Of a stretch of 64,000 nt of DNA, positions 42,113 to 51,623 are shown piece by piece. This stretch comes from Scatavimonas merdipullorum. GTDB lineage: Bacteria > Bacillota > Clostridia > Oscillospirales > Acutalibacteraceae. Numbering within the stretch: position 1 is the stretch's first letter; each line of letters begins with the position of its first letter. Made by a program: the position numbers and the translations under genes. The notes beneath the pieces are model-generated. The model had not been told where the DNA came from, ran no database searches, and saw only the letters and a program-made list of their open reading frames with translations. The DNA is taken from contig DVGH01000020.1 in the NCBI GenBank assembly GCA_018712865.1, positions 29,154-93,153 of the forward strand. Direction: 5' to 3'.

Positions 42113-43555
42113 TTAAAGCTTATCGATCATTTTTGCAATATATTTTTGCATCAGCAATACATCACTGGTGGAGAGGATGGTATTTTGGTCGGTGTCCGAG
42201 GCCTGTTGCTGCTGCGTCGTAAGCGTGGCCGACTTGGCAAGAAATTTTTGCAGGGTAAGCACGTCGCTGGTCGTTATCTTGTTGTCGCCGTTTAGATCGC
42301 CCCTGGATAGCGACAGAGGAACAAAGGCAACCTGGTTTTCCTGCGCGTAGGCCTGTGCCACACTGTCCGGATAGCCATAGATGGTAAAGGCTTCGTACTG
42401 TTCTTCATATGCGTTGTAGCCAAACGCTGCAGAACCTATGGAAGTAACGCTAAGCGGGATGGTAACGCTGGTAAGGGAATCACAGCCAGTAAATGCGCCG
42501 CTTTCAATATGCGTTACACCTGAAGGAATGCTGACAGAAGACAGGTTTGTACACTTTACAAAGGCGTTTGTTCCAATTTCTTTTACACTGTCCGGCAAAA
42601 CAATTTCTTTCAGCCCGCTGCATCCGGAAAAGGCGCTTTGCGCGACAGAAACGGTCCCGGGATTAAGCGTAAGGGAGGTGTCCTGCGGCATGCTTCCTTT
42701 ATATACATATGCGACTCTGCCCGCATAGACAAGCCCGTCCGATTGGCTTTCCAGCCACGCGGTCTTTGCAAACGCCTGTCCGCCAACCGTATGTAAACTG
42801 TCCGGAAATTGTAAATCTGTTAGCTTTTCGCAGTTAAAAAAGGCGGACATTTCAATTTTTGTCAGTGTGGCTGGAAAAGAAATCTTTTCCAGATTCCTGC
42901 AGTTTGCAAAAGCGGACGATTGGATATTCTCTATCCCATCTGGAAGAATCATTTCTGTTAAAAAGCTGCAGCCGGAAAAAGCCTGCGCAGCAATTGCCTT
43001 TGTACCTTCCTTTAATTGGACTGTCGCCGCTCCGGTATTCCCTTTATATTGATAAACGGTTTGCCCGGCGTATACAACGCCGTCGGGTTGATTTTCAAGC
43101 CATGCGGTCTGTTCAAACGCATCTGCTCCAATGGAAAGCGGCTGCTCTGCAAAGGAAATATGCAGCAGATTGGTACAGCGCAGAAAGGCCATAGATTCGA
43201 TAACCTGTACATGGTCCAAATTGATCGATGTAAGGTTGGAGCAATCGCCAAAGGCGTTCATGCCAATACGGTGGATGCTCTCTGGCAAAGTAACTTCGCG
43301 TAGCGTTGAATGAAAAAGAAACGCGTTGGATGAAATGTCTGTAACGGGGCGGTTCTGTACGGTGGCGGGAATGGATACGGTGTCGGCGCTTGCGTTATAC
43401 CGAAAAACGGAAAGCGTGCCGTCGTCGTTTTCTACATAGAGAAAATCGCCCTCCGTAATATAGGGCGCGGTTGCCCCAACTTGTAACGGAACAAAAGCAC
43501 AAAGCAGCAGCAAAACGGCCAAAAAAATAGAGACAGTGTGTTTGCATTTTTTCAT
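42113..43555 (-). CDS. secreted BspA-type LRR protein with C-terminal dockerin
   Basis: A 480-residue exported protein with a signal peptide at 1-28. A stack of LRR_5 (BspA/TpLRR) repeats runs to about residue 400, with the recurring pattern AFxxCxxLxxIxxPxxxxxIxxxAF. Two longer near-copies (TAWLENQPDGVVYAG and TAWLESQSDGLVYAG) interrupt it. The last 65 residues form a type I dockerin with two Ca-binding repeats, GDLNGDNKITTSDVLTLQKF and SDTDQNTILSTSDVLLMQKY, each with the Ser/Thr recognition pair. It should dock onto a cohesin-bearing scaffold or surface anchor; no cohesin gene is in the window. It is convergent with the BIG2/SleB gene. Confidence 0.9.
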   Translation of the reverse strand: MKKCKHTVSIFLAVLLLLCAFVPLQVGATAPYITEGDFLYVENDDGTLSVFRYNASADTVSIPATVQNRPVTDISSNAFLFHSTLREVTLPESIHRIGMNAFGDCSNLTSINLDHVQVIESMAFLRCTNLLHISFAEQPLSIGADAFEQTAWLENQPDGVVYAGQTVYQYKGNTGAATVQLKEGTKAIAAQAFSGCSFLTEMILPDGIENIQSSAFANCRNLEKISFPATLTKIEMSAFFNCEKLTDLQFPDSLHTVGGQAFAKTAWLESQSDGLVYAGRVAYVYKGSMPQDTSLTLNPGTVSVAQSAFSGCSGLKEIVLPDSVKEIGTNAFVKCTNLSSVSIPSGVTHIESGAFTGCDSLTSVTIPLSVTSIGSAAFGYNAYEEQYEAFTIYGYPDSVAQAYAQENQVAFVPLSLSRGDLNGDNKITTSDVLTLQKFLAKSATLTTQQQQASDTDQNTILSTSDVLLMQKYIAKMIDKL

Positions 43556-43671
43556 AAAATCCCTTCTTTCATTGTTTTTTCGCAGAAATATATCGTTTTG
43601 TTAAACGGTGCTATCCATATTATACACAAAAACTCCGGCTTTTACAAGGAGTTGTTTTGTGCATTCAAAAT

Positions 43672-43702
43672 AAAAAACAGGCGCGGGGAAACCCGCGCCT
43701 GT
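43672..43702 (-). terminator. terminator of the malQ-glgP fusion gene
   Basis: On the minus strand ACAGGCGCGGG (43702-43692) pairs with CCCGCGCCTGT (43687-43677), followed by TTTTTTATTTT. Confidence 0.92.
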
Positions 43703-43725
43703 CAAAGGACTGCTTTGTTCAAGCG

Positions 43726-46700
43726 TTATTTTATTTTCCAAAGCTCGGTAGCATATTGCAGGATTGTTCTGTCAGAAGAGAACAGCCCGGCGTTTGCAAC
43801 GTTCTTCAGACATTTTCTGCCGAAAGAGATCCTGTCGGAATAATCGTTATTGGCCTTAATTTTGGCTTCTACATAAAGCGGCAGATCGTACAGCAGGTAG
43901 TAATGGTCGGCTGCATGCCAGGAGGCGCCCTCAATCAGCGAAGCGTGCAGCTCTTTAAAGCTACCCTCGCCGGTTGCGCCGCCGTCGTCAAACGTACCGT
44001 CGATCAGCGTATCCACAACCTTTTTGATCTGCGCGTTGCTTTCGTAGATCTTTTTCGGGTCGTAGCCTTCTTTTGCAAGGCGGTTGATGTCTTCTACGCG
44101 TGCGCCGAAGATATACTCGTTTTCCTCGCCGGCCTGCTGTGCAATTTCAACGTTTGCGCCGTCATAGGTACCAAGCGTTACGGCGCCGTTGAGCATAAAC
44201 TTCATGTTGCCTGTACCGGAGGCTTCTGTCCCGGCGGTAGAGATCTGCTCGGAAATATCGGCCGCTGTTACAATCTTCTCCGCGTAAGATACGTTGTAAT
44301 TTGACACAAACATGACTTTCAGCTTATCCTTGGTGTCGGGGTCGCTGTTCACAAGCTTTGCAATCTCGTTGATATACTTGATGATAGCCTTGGCCCTTGC
44401 ATAGCCGGGAGCCGCCTTTGCGCCAAAGATAAACGCAGTTGGGTTCCAGTTTTTCAGCTCGCCGTTTTTCAGCTTGAAATAAATATCGACAATCGAGAAG
44501 GCATTTAAAAGCTGCCTTTTGTATTCGTGCAGACGCTTTACCTGGATATCAAAGATAAAGGACGGATCCACGTCAAAATTGTCGTGATGCTTCATATATG
44601 CTGCAAGCTCGGCTTTCTTTTCGGCTTTGATTGCATTAAACTGCGCAACCGTTTCGTCGTCGAGCATATCGTTGAGCTTTGCAAGCTCGTCCAGATTGCG
44701 GATCCAGCCGTCGCCAATTCTGTCTGTAATAAATTTGGAAAGCTGCGGATTGCAAAGACCCAGCCAGCGGCGCTGTGTGATGCCGTTGGTTTTATTTTGG
44801 AAGCGCTCGGGATAAATTGCATACCAGTCGGACAAAACGTCGTGTTTTAAAATTTCCGTATGAATCCAGGCAACGCCGTTTGTATAGCTGGAAGCGTAAA
44901 TAGCAAGCCTTGCCATATGAACCACGCCGCCGTCTATAATGCGCATGTCGTCCAGCTTTGTGCGGACAGGCTTCGGTTCCTTTTTTGCTTTTTCTTCCGC
45001 TTCTGCGTCCTCTTCCGCCTGCTCTGGTGTTGCCTGTGCAGAGGCAGGGACATTGAGGCCTTTTTCGGACAGATCCTTTACAAGGCGCTGGTCAATCTGC
45101 TCAATAATTGCAAAAATATCCGGAATGACGCTTTGCATGAGGTCAATGCTCCATTTTTCAAGAGCTTCCGACATGACGGTGTGGTTTGTATAAGCAAATG
45201 TTTTCTGTGCAATTTCATAAGCCTGGTCAAAGGAAAGGCCGTCTGCTGTCAGAAGGCGGATCAGCTCAGGAATTGCAACGACGGGATGCGTGTCGTTGAG
45301 CTGAATGGCGCAATGCTGCGCAAATTTGCTGTAATCATTGCCGTTTTTCTTTTTGTAGCGTTTGATAATATCCTGTATAGACGCGCTGCAGAAGAAATAT
45401 TGCTGTTTTAAGCGCAAAATTTTGCCTTCATAGCTGTTGTCGTTTGGATACAGGACCTTGGAGATGTTTTCCGCAGCGTTCTTTTCTGCGACAGCTTCGT
45501 TATATTTGCTGTTGTTAAAATCAAGGAAGTTAAAATCATGCACAGCTTCCGCCTGCCATAAACGAAGGGTATTGACGTTGTCTGTACCGTAGCCGATGAC
45601 TGCCATATCGTAAGGAACAGCGTTTACGGTTTGGTCGGCAAAGGTAACCGTTACAATGTCTTCTTCCCTGCGGATGCACCACGGGTCGCCAAAATGCTGC
45701 CAGTCGTCTGCGACTTCTACCTGGAAGCCGTTTTCGATCAGCTGCTTGAACAGGCCGTATTTATAGCGGATGCCATAGCCGTCGAGCGGTACGTCCTGTG
45801 TTGCGGCGCTGTCCAGAAAACATGCGGCAAGACGTCCCAGGCCGCCGTTGCCCAGCGCGGCGTCGTCAATGTCTTCAAATATATTGATGTCAATGCCCTT
45901 TTCTGCCAAAATCTGCTTGACGTCTTCCAAAATGCCCATGCAGTAAAGGTTGTTGTACATCATGCGTCCCATCAAAAACTCTGCAGAAAAATAATATGCT
46001 CTGCGCATGTTTGCGTGATTTTCCCTGCTCTTTTCCCATCTGTCTGCAATCTCACCCATCATGACTTTACCGACAACCATATGCAGTTCAGAGGGCGTAA
46101 GCTCCTCTATTTTTTTGCAATATGCATTTTTAGCCGTTTGGATAAGATTATCTTTGATACGGTTTTGCTCCATTGGTTCGTCATCCTCCAGTCTACCATA
46201 TGTCTTTGACAATTTCCTTAATCTATATGCTAACTCTTTAGAGAGAGCCCCCTGTTTTATACGCCATTCCCAGTTGCCGCCCAAAGTTGACGGAATATTC
46301 ATCCTGGCCTGCGTGCCCAAGCCCAGGATGTCTTGCATTTGAATAATGGCATAATCGGCAACGCTTGCGTATGCCGTGCGGATAATACCCCAGTTATAGC
46401 CTTCTTCTTTGGAAAGATGGCAGTAGTTCACTGCAAATTCTACATCTTTTTCCTGCGCGCTGTCAAACCAGCCCATAATGGTGTCGTTGTCATGCGTGCC
46501 GGAATATACTACGCAGTTTGTAGTGTAATTGTGCGGCAGATAGTTGTTTTCTTCGGTGCTGTCAAACGCAAATTCCAGCACCTTCATACCAGGGTAACCG
46601 GAATCTTGCAGAAGCTTTTTTACGCCGGGCGTTAAAAAGCCAAGGTCTTCTGCAATAATGGGTATATCGCCAAGCTTCTTTTTCATCAGCTCAAAGAACC

Positions 46701-47679
46701 GGATCCCGGGACCTTCCATCCACTTGCCGTTTTTGGCGTTTTCAGCCGGGTAAGGAATGGCATAGTAAGAATCAAAGCCTCTGAAGTGGTCGATTCTTGT
46801 GATATCAAACAATTTGGCGTTCCCGGCTATGCGCTTAAACCACCAGTCGTATTTTGTTTTCTTCAGATAAGACCAGTCATAAAGCGGGTTGCCCCACAGT
46901 TGACCGGTTGCGGAAAAATAATCCGGCGGGCAGCCTGCCACGCAAACGGGATTGCGGTCTTTATCCAGCCAGAACACCTCTGGATTGGACCAGGTGTCTG
47001 CGCTGTCCATAGCGACGTAAATGGGAATATCGCCTACAATTAAAATCCCCAGGGAGTTTACATAGGATTTAAACTTTTCCCATTGCTTGAAGAAAAGGTA
47101 TTGTACAAACATCCAATACCGGATCTCGTACTGAAGCTTTTCCTTGTACTGCGCAACGGCCTTTGGTTTTCTTAACCGAATGTCCTCGTCCGGCCACTGT
47201 GTCCATGCCTGCATCTGAAAGCTCTTTTTTACAGCCATATACAGCGCATAGTTTTCAAGCCAGTCTGCATTTTCTTTTATAAAGGCTTCAAACGCGCGGG
47301 TATCTTTTTCGCCGGCGCACTTTGAGAAATTGGAAAAAGCACTGTACAAAACGTCAAAACGTGCGTTATAAATTTTTTCGTAATCGACCTTTTCCGGGTC
47401 GTCGCCCCAGTCGCGGTCTTTTATGTCGTTTTTGCTGATATAGCCTTCTTCTACAAGCGTGTCCAGGTCGATCATGTACGGGTTGCCCGCGTAGGTTGAA
47501 AAAGACTGGTATGGGGAGTCCCCATAGCTTGTGGGGCCTACGGGGAGAAGCTGCCAGATTTTTTGCCCCGACGCCTTTAAAAAGTCGGCAAACTCGTAAG
47601 CTTCTTTTCCAATGGTGCCTATGCCATAGGGAGTGGGAAGGGATGTAATGGGCATCAATATGCCCGCGCATCTTGCCAT
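43726..47679 (-). CDS. fused 4-alpha-glucanotransferase/glycogen phosphorylase
   Basis: A 1317-residue single chain. Residues 1 to about 500 are a GH77 amylomaltase (MalQ). They include GDIPIYVAMDSADTW, the nucleophile region TRIDHFRGFD near 298, the acid/base Glu in IIAEDLGF, and SGTHDNDT. After a short bridge, residues about 510-1317 are a GT35 phosphorylase (GlgP). This part includes LGNGGLGRLAACFLDS, QLNDTHP, TNHTVMSEALEKW and KTNGITQRRWL, with the pyridoxal-phosphate lysine near 1159 in GTGNMKFMLNG. The phosphorylase carries an extra Ala/Glu/Lys-rich insertion at about 875-911. The start at 47679 has GGAG nine bases upstream. It would remodel and phosphorolyse glycogen to glucose-1-phosphate in one polypeptide. 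Confidence 0.92.
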   Translation of the reverse strand: MARCAGILMPITSLPTPYGIGTIGKEAYEFADFLKASGQKIWQLLPVGPTSYGDSPYQSFSTYAGNPYMIDLDTLVEEGYISKNDIKDRDWGDDPEKVDYEKIYNARFDVLYSAFSNFSKCAGEKDTRAFEAFIKENADWLENYALYMAVKKSFQMQAWTQWPDEDIRLRKPKAVAQYKEKLQYEIRYWMFVQYLFFKQWEKFKSYVNSLGILIVGDIPIYVAMDSADTWSNPEVFWLDKDRNPVCVAGCPPDYFSATGQLWGNPLYDWSYLKKTKYDWWFKRIAGNAKLFDITRIDHFRGFDSYYAIPYPAENAKNGKWMEGPGIRFFELMKKKLGDIPIIAEDLGFLTPGVKKLLQDSGYPGMKVLEFAFDSTEENNYLPHNYTTNCVVYSGTHDNDTIMGWFDSAQEKDVEFAVNYCHLSKEEGYNWGIIRTAYASVADYAIIQMQDILGLGTQARMNIPSTLGGNWEWRIKQGALSKELAYRLRKLSKTYGRLEDDEPMEQNRIKDNLIQTAKNAYCKKIEELTPSELHMVVGKVMMGEIADRWEKSRENHANMRRAYYFSAEFLMGRMMYNNLYCMGILEDVKQILAEKGIDINIFEDIDDAALGNGGLGRLAACFLDSAATQDVPLDGYGIRYKYGLFKQLIENGFQVEVADDWQHFGDPWCIRREEDIVTVTFADQTVNAVPYDMAVIGYGTDNVNTLRLWQAEAVHDFNFLDFNNSKYNEAVAEKNAAENISKVLYPNDNSYEGKILRLKQQYFFCSASIQDIIKRYKKKNGNDYSKFAQHCAIQLNDTHPVVAIPELIRLLTADGLSFDQAYEIAQKTFAYTNHTVMSEALEKWSIDLMQSVIPDIFAIIEQIDQRLVKDLSEKGLNVPASAQATPEQAEEDAEAEEKAKKEPKPVRTKLDDMRIIDGGVVHMARLAIYASSYTNGVAWIHTEILKHDVLSDWYAIYPERFQNKTNGITQRRWLGLCNPQLSKFITDRIGDGWIRNLDELAKLNDMLDDETVAQFNAIKAEKKAELAAYMKHHDNFDVDPSFIFDIQVKRLHEYKRQLLNAFSIVDIYFKLKNGELKNWNPTAFIFGAKAAPGYARAKAIIKYINEIAKLVNSDPDTKDKLKVMFVSNYNVSYAEKIVTAADISEQISTAGTEASGTGNMKFMLNGAVTLGTYDGANVEIAQQAGEENEYIFGARVEDINRLAKEGYDPKKIYESNAQIKKVVDTLIDGTFDDGGATGEGSFKELHASLIEGASWHAADHYYLLYDLPLYVEAKIKANNDYSDRISFGRKCLKNVANAGLFSSDRTILQYATELWKIK

Positions 47680-47906
47680 AAAACCAGCTCCAATCATAAA
47701 AAATCGTTTTATTGCTTTGTACTATTGTACGGCCGGCCTGCTGCGGCTGAAGCTTGCAACCGCCCAAAGGAAAAAGTGCATGCGCACAATTACCACCGGT
47801 CTATCAGTTTACCATAAAATGACATGTTAAGCAAGAGGAATATTCACGATACAACGGGATTAAAAGCAAAGGAAACTGCACGTTTTATACGATAAAATGC
47901 GTAAAT

Positions 47907-48440
47907 TTACCGACCCAGTGCCTGTAACGCACTGTATAAGGCGACACAGGCGGCTGTATGACGTATGCACTGCCTGCCGCCATCCCCGGCGTCTGCAAGA
48001 AGGGCTTTTATAACGGTTGTGCTGTCTGTTGTGCTGCAACCGATAAAAACCAGCCCTACCGGCTTTTCTTTGGTGCCGCCGGACGGCCCGGCTATGCCTG
48101 TTGTGGAAATCCCAATATCTGCGCCCGCCAGCCGCCGAACACCCTGTGCCATCTGTGCTGCCGTTTGCATGGATACGGCGCCGTACTGTGAAAGCGTTTT
48201 TGCGTCTACCTGTAAAAGCTGTTCCTTTATATGGTTTGCGTACGCGCAGATACCGCAGTCAAACACGGAGGATGCGCCGGGGACAGAGGTGATTTTTTCA
48301 CAGATCAGTCCGCCAGTGCAGCTTTCGGCGGCGGCAATTTTGCAGCCGCTTTGCTTTAGCGCTGACACCAGCATAGGCGCAAGCTGCGCTTCTGTAAGAC
48401 TTTTGCCTGTAAGCAAGGTGTAAAATTCTGTGGCGGTCAC
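47907..48440 (-). CDS. CinA C-terminal-domain protein (NMN amidohydrolase type)
   Basis: A 177-residue protein equal to the C-terminal domain of CinA, without the N-terminal molybdopterin-binding-like part. The typical motifs AAAESCTGGLICEKIT, FDCGICAYANHIK and TTGIAGPSGGTKEKPVG are all present. In E. coli the stand-alone form (PncC) deamidates nicotinamide mononucleotide for NAD recycling. The start is taken as GTG at 48440, seven bases after GGAAGGAAG, rather than TTG at 48458, which would fall on that site. It is divergent from rsmE. Confidence 0.88.
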   Translation of the reverse strand: MTATEFYTLLTGKSLTEAQLAPMLVSALKQSGCKIAAAESCTGGLICEKITSVPGASSVFDCGICAYANHIKEQLLQVDAKTLSQYGAVSMQTAAQMAQGVRRLAGADIGISTTGIAGPSGGTKEKPVGLVFIGCSTTDSTTVIKALLADAGDGGRQCIRHTAACVALYSALQALGR

Positions 48441-48591
48441 AAAAAGACTTCCTTCCAATTTTATCCAGAAAAGCTTCTGGTATACTGCTATTCTGTACCA
48501 AAAAGTTTTAAAAACACGTTACATAATAACAGATGCCCATAAATTGTCAACCAATATTTTAATTTTTGCTGTTTTATACAATATGTATGTT

Positions 48592-48619
48592 TGCAATCGC
48601 ACGCTTTCTCTGTTATATT
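48592..48619 (+). promoter_or_regulatory. promoter of rsmE-mtnN
   Basis: TTGCAA (48592-48597), a 16-bp spacer and TATATT (48614-48619) lie 48 bp before the rsmE start. Confidence 0.6.
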
Positions 48620-48666
48620 ATAAAAAGCTCACCGAAAAGGGATACGAGCAAAAAGGGGGGGCGGCT

Positions 48667-49392
48667 ATGGCCTGGTTTTTTACAGACGAAGTTTTTGAAG
48701 ATACCGTCGAGATTACGGGGGAGGACGCCCGTCATATTATAAAGTCGCTTCGGATGGAAGCAGGCGAGCAGATCACTCTATGCAGCCCAGACAGCATACA
48801 GCATACGTGTGCGATTGAAACCATCGCGCACGACTGTGTGGTTGCAAAAGTTTTAGAAAGCCGGCCCTGCCAAAACGAGCCAAGCGTGCAGGTGACGTTG
48901 TATCAGGCGTTGCCAAAAGGAGATAAAATGGACCTGATTGTACAAAAGGCAGTGGAGCTTGGCGTGTATAAAATTGTGCCGGTCCTGACACAGCGGTGTG
49001 TTTCGCGGCCGGATGAAAAGGCGCTGTTCAAAAAATGTATGCGCTGGCAGAAAATTGCGCGCAATGCTGCGCAGCAGGCGCGCAGAGGGATGATCCCAAA
49101 GATAGAACCAACGCGCACGTTTACACAGGCTGTACAGTGCAGCGGGGCATATGACCGAACGATCCTTTTTTACGAATGCGGCGGTAAGCGTGTGGGCGAT
49201 ATCCTGCAACCGGCAGATAGAAGCATTGCGATTTTTATTGGAAGCGAAGGCGGCTTTACACCGGAGGAAGCGGCGCTGATACAGGCAAACAGAGGGGAAG
49301 CCGCTACGCTGGGAAAAAGGATCCTGCGCGCAGAAACGGCGCCGCTTGCGGCGTTATCTGTGATTATGTATACGACGGGGAACTTTGCATAA
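48667..49392 (+). CDS. rsmE: 16S rRNA (uracil-1498-N3)-methyltransferase RsmE
   Basis: A 241-residue SPOUT methyltransferase that modifies U1498 of 16S rRNA. The N-terminal PUA-like domain contains the HIIKSLRMEAGEQITLCS region, and KGDKMDLIVQKAVELGVYKIVPV follows. The C-terminal trefoil knot has IGSEGGFTPEEAAL and LGKRILRAETAPLAALS for S-adenosylmethionine binding. The start at 48667 follows a G-rich ribosome site; the open frame upstream crosses the promoter and is not translated. mtnN follows 30 bp later. Confidence 0.95.
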   Translation: MAWFFTDEVFEDTVEITGEDARHIIKSLRMEAGEQITLCSPDSIQHTCAIETIAHDCVVAKVLESRPCQNEPSVQVTLYQALPKGDKMDLIVQKAVELGVYKIVPVLTQRCVSRPDEKALFKKCMRWQKIARNAAQQARRGMIPKIEPTRTFTQAVQCSGAYDRTILFYECGGKRVGDILQPADRSIAIFIGSEGGFTPEEAALIQANRGEAATLGKRILRAETAPLAALSVIMYTTGNFA

Positions 49393-49422
49393 GAGGTATG
49401 ATAAAAGGAAGGGGAGAATACA

Positions 49423-50121
49423 ATGACGGTCGGCGTAATTTGTGCACTTGGGATTGAGGTCGAAGGGCTTAAAGCGGAAATGGAACGCAGAACAGAAATA
49501 ACAGGAGCGCGGATGACCTATACGCAGGGCACGATCGGCGGCGTACAGGTTGTTGCAGTAGAATGTGGGATCGGTAAGGTCAACGCGGCAATCTGCGCCC
49601 AACAGATGATCGACCTGTTTAAGCCTGATATGATCATCAACAGCGGAATAGCGGGCGCACTGAGCGAGCAGGTGGGAATTGCAGACATTGTGATTGCAGG
49701 CGACGTGGTGCAGCACGATATGGACGGAACCGCTATGGGCGACCCGCTTGGGGAAATATGGTTTCATGATGAAAAACGCATAGAGATCCCGGCAGATACA
49801 ACCATTGTACAACGGCTTAAACAGGCGTGCGGATCTTTAAAGGATACAAAAGTAGTGATAGGAAGAATTGCAACGGGCGATGTGTTTGTGGCCGGCAGAG
49901 AAAAGCGCCGGGCCATTTATGAGCACTTTGGCGCTTTGGCCTGCGAAATGGAAGGCGGGGCGATTGGGCAGGTCTGCTACAGAAACGGCGTGCCGTTTGG
50001 GATACTGCGCTGCATTTCCGACGATATTACGGAAAACGAATTTATGGATTATTTAAAATTTCGGAAAATTGCCGCTGAAAAATCCATTGCGGTTATTAAG
50101 GCGTTTCTTTCACAGCTTTAA
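49423..50121 (+). CDS. mtnN: 5'-methylthioadenosine/S-adenosylhomocysteine nucleosidase
   Basis: A 232-residue nucleosidase that splits MTA and SAH to adenine and the thio-ribose. Conserved features are Glu12 near the N-terminus (ALGIEVEG), CGIGKVNAAICAQ, NSGIAGAL, the purine-binding CEMEGGAIGQV and the catalytic Asp in CISDDITENEF. It follows an SAM-dependent methyltransferase, which makes product removal a sensible shared function. A GGAAGGGGAG ribosome site is present. Its last 26 bp overlap the end of the convergent PH-domain gene. Confidence 0.95.
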   Translation: MTVGVICALGIEVEGLKAEMERRTEITGARMTYTQGTIGGVQVVAVECGIGKVNAAICAQQMIDLFKPDMIINSGIAGALSEQVGIADIVIAGDVVQHDMDGTAMGDPLGEIWFHDEKRIEIPADTTIVQRLKQACGSLKDTKVVIGRIATGDVFVAGREKRRAIYEHFGALACEMEGGAIGQVCYRNGVPFGILRCISDDITENEFMDYLKFRKIAAEKSIAVIKAFLSQL

Positions 50122-51562
50122 GCAGCTGTCCTTCTATTTTTTGCACCGCCTGCAGCGCCTGTGCATAGTCCAGGTTTTTTACGGTGAAGGCATGGCGGGA
50201 TTCAGAAAAAATATAAACCTTTACATTGCAGCTTTTGGTCCGGCGCTGAAAAATACTCTGCCGGACCTGTATATACTGGATTTTTTCAAACGGAACAGCG
50301 TTTTCCGTGATATTCATACGCGTAAATCCGCGCAGCATGACCGCTTTGTCATTATAGGACAAGGCGGTTTTTTTAAACGCAACCACCCGAAACGCTGTCC
50401 ATATGAGCAAAGCGGGAATGCAAAACAGCAGCAGCAAAAGCAGAATCTGGCTAAACAGCCCCAGCGCGTTTAAAAGAAACGCTGCGGGAACGACGCTGAG
50501 CAGGCAGAACAAAGGCAGGTATAAAAAGCTTTTCAGTCTTTTGGGCGGCGGCTGTATGCCAACGGTAAAATTAAGTGTTCGCCCGCTTAAGTTTGCAAGC
50601 GCACGCTCAAGCGACTGCTTGTCCTGCGCGGGGAGCAGCAGGCTTTTGTCACCCTTTGCCTTGCCGGACCCAATTGTATGAATATATACGCTCTTCAGGC
50701 GAAACAGCAGCATTAAAATACTCTGCCTGCCAGACAAAGCGTTGATTTTTTCTACCTCTGTAACAAACAGGTTGCGGCTGATAAGGCCGCGGCGAATAAG
50801 CAGCAGGTTTTCGCGCTTTTCTACAGAAAAACGCGCATAGCGTGCAACCTGCACAATATAAGCAACAAAATAGCCAAAGACAAGTATGCCGGCAATATAG
50901 GCGGCAACGGGCGGAAGCCCGATGGAAGCAATATAGATACCCAGGTTTACACCCTCGTACAGTTTTTCGCTGAATTCCTGCCCCAATATTGTGCCGACCC
51001 GTTTTATAAACGGAGCAAACAGAAGAAGACCGGTAAAGGAATTTGACCAGGTAGCCGCCATAAGCAAAATACGCCGCAGGGAGCTTTTGTAGATATAAGA
51101 AGCGCCCGTTTGCGGGTACAAAACGTTAAGTGCTTTTCCAGTTTGTTTGTAGGACAATACCAGACTGATATCACTTTTGTTTTTGATGGAGCCGGGTGTG
51201 TCTATATGGAGCTTTTGCGCGCCAAACAGGCCCGGAAAAATATTTTTCTGTACCGATACCGACTGGACGCAGCGCTGCGGGACGTGTGCGCTGCGCCTTG
51301 CAAACCAGCCGTGCCGCAGGTAAATCCCTTTTCTGCCCGCGCGGTAGACAATGCTGCGGTATTCTAAAACGGCGGCAAAGACCAGGCACAGAACAAACAG
51401 GATATTCACGCCGACGGCGCCAATGATTTCGGCAATGCTTTGCGGAGCAAAAAGCAGATATTGCAAAAGCGGGATGATCAAAAGGTATGTAAAACGCGAT
51501 AAATAGGTATAAATTGTGTAGGGGTGTGCATTTTTATAGATATTGCGCTTGTTTTTTTTCAA
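50096..51562 (-). CDS. bacterial PH-domain membrane protein, YdbT-like
   Basis: A 488-residue protein with several transmembrane pairs alternating with bacterial pleckstrin-homology (bPH_2) domains. Repeated elements are the arginine/aromatic strand pairs such as RKGIYLRHGWFARRSAHVPQ, ENLLLIRRGLISRNLFVTEV and DKAVMLRGFTRMNITENAVP. Three domains are visible (about 60-160, 240-320 and 390-485). This is the YdbT layout; in Bacillus ydbST affect resistance to certain antimicrobial peptides, but the molecular role is unclear. The start is taken as TTG at 51562, eight bases after GGAGG; GTG at 51571 is adjacent to the site and less likely. Confidence 0.82.
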   Translation of the reverse strand: MKKNKRNIYKNAHPYTIYTYLSRFTYLLIIPLLQYLLFAPQSIAEIIGAVGVNILFVLCLVFAAVLEYRSIVYRAGRKGIYLRHGWFARRSAHVPQRCVQSVSVQKNIFPGLFGAQKLHIDTPGSIKNKSDISLVLSYKQTGKALNVLYPQTGASYIYKSSLRRILLMAATWSNSFTGLLLFAPFIKRVGTILGQEFSEKLYEGVNLGIYIASIGLPPVAAYIAGILVFGYFVAYIVQVARYARFSVEKRENLLLIRRGLISRNLFVTEVEKINALSGRQSILMLLFRLKSVYIHTIGSGKAKGDKSLLLPAQDKQSLERALANLSGRTLNFTVGIQPPPKRLKSFLYLPLFCLLSVVPAAFLLNALGLFSQILLLLLLFCIPALLIWTAFRVVAFKKTALSYNDKAVMLRGFTRMNITENAVPFEKIQYIQVRQSIFQRRTKSCNVKVYIFSESRHAFTVKNLDYAQALQAVQKIEGQLLKAVKETP

Positions 51563-51623
51563 TTTGCACACCTCCGCAGACTCTGTTTTGTACAGAGCAT
51601 ATTTTGCTATCCGTCCGCCAGGA

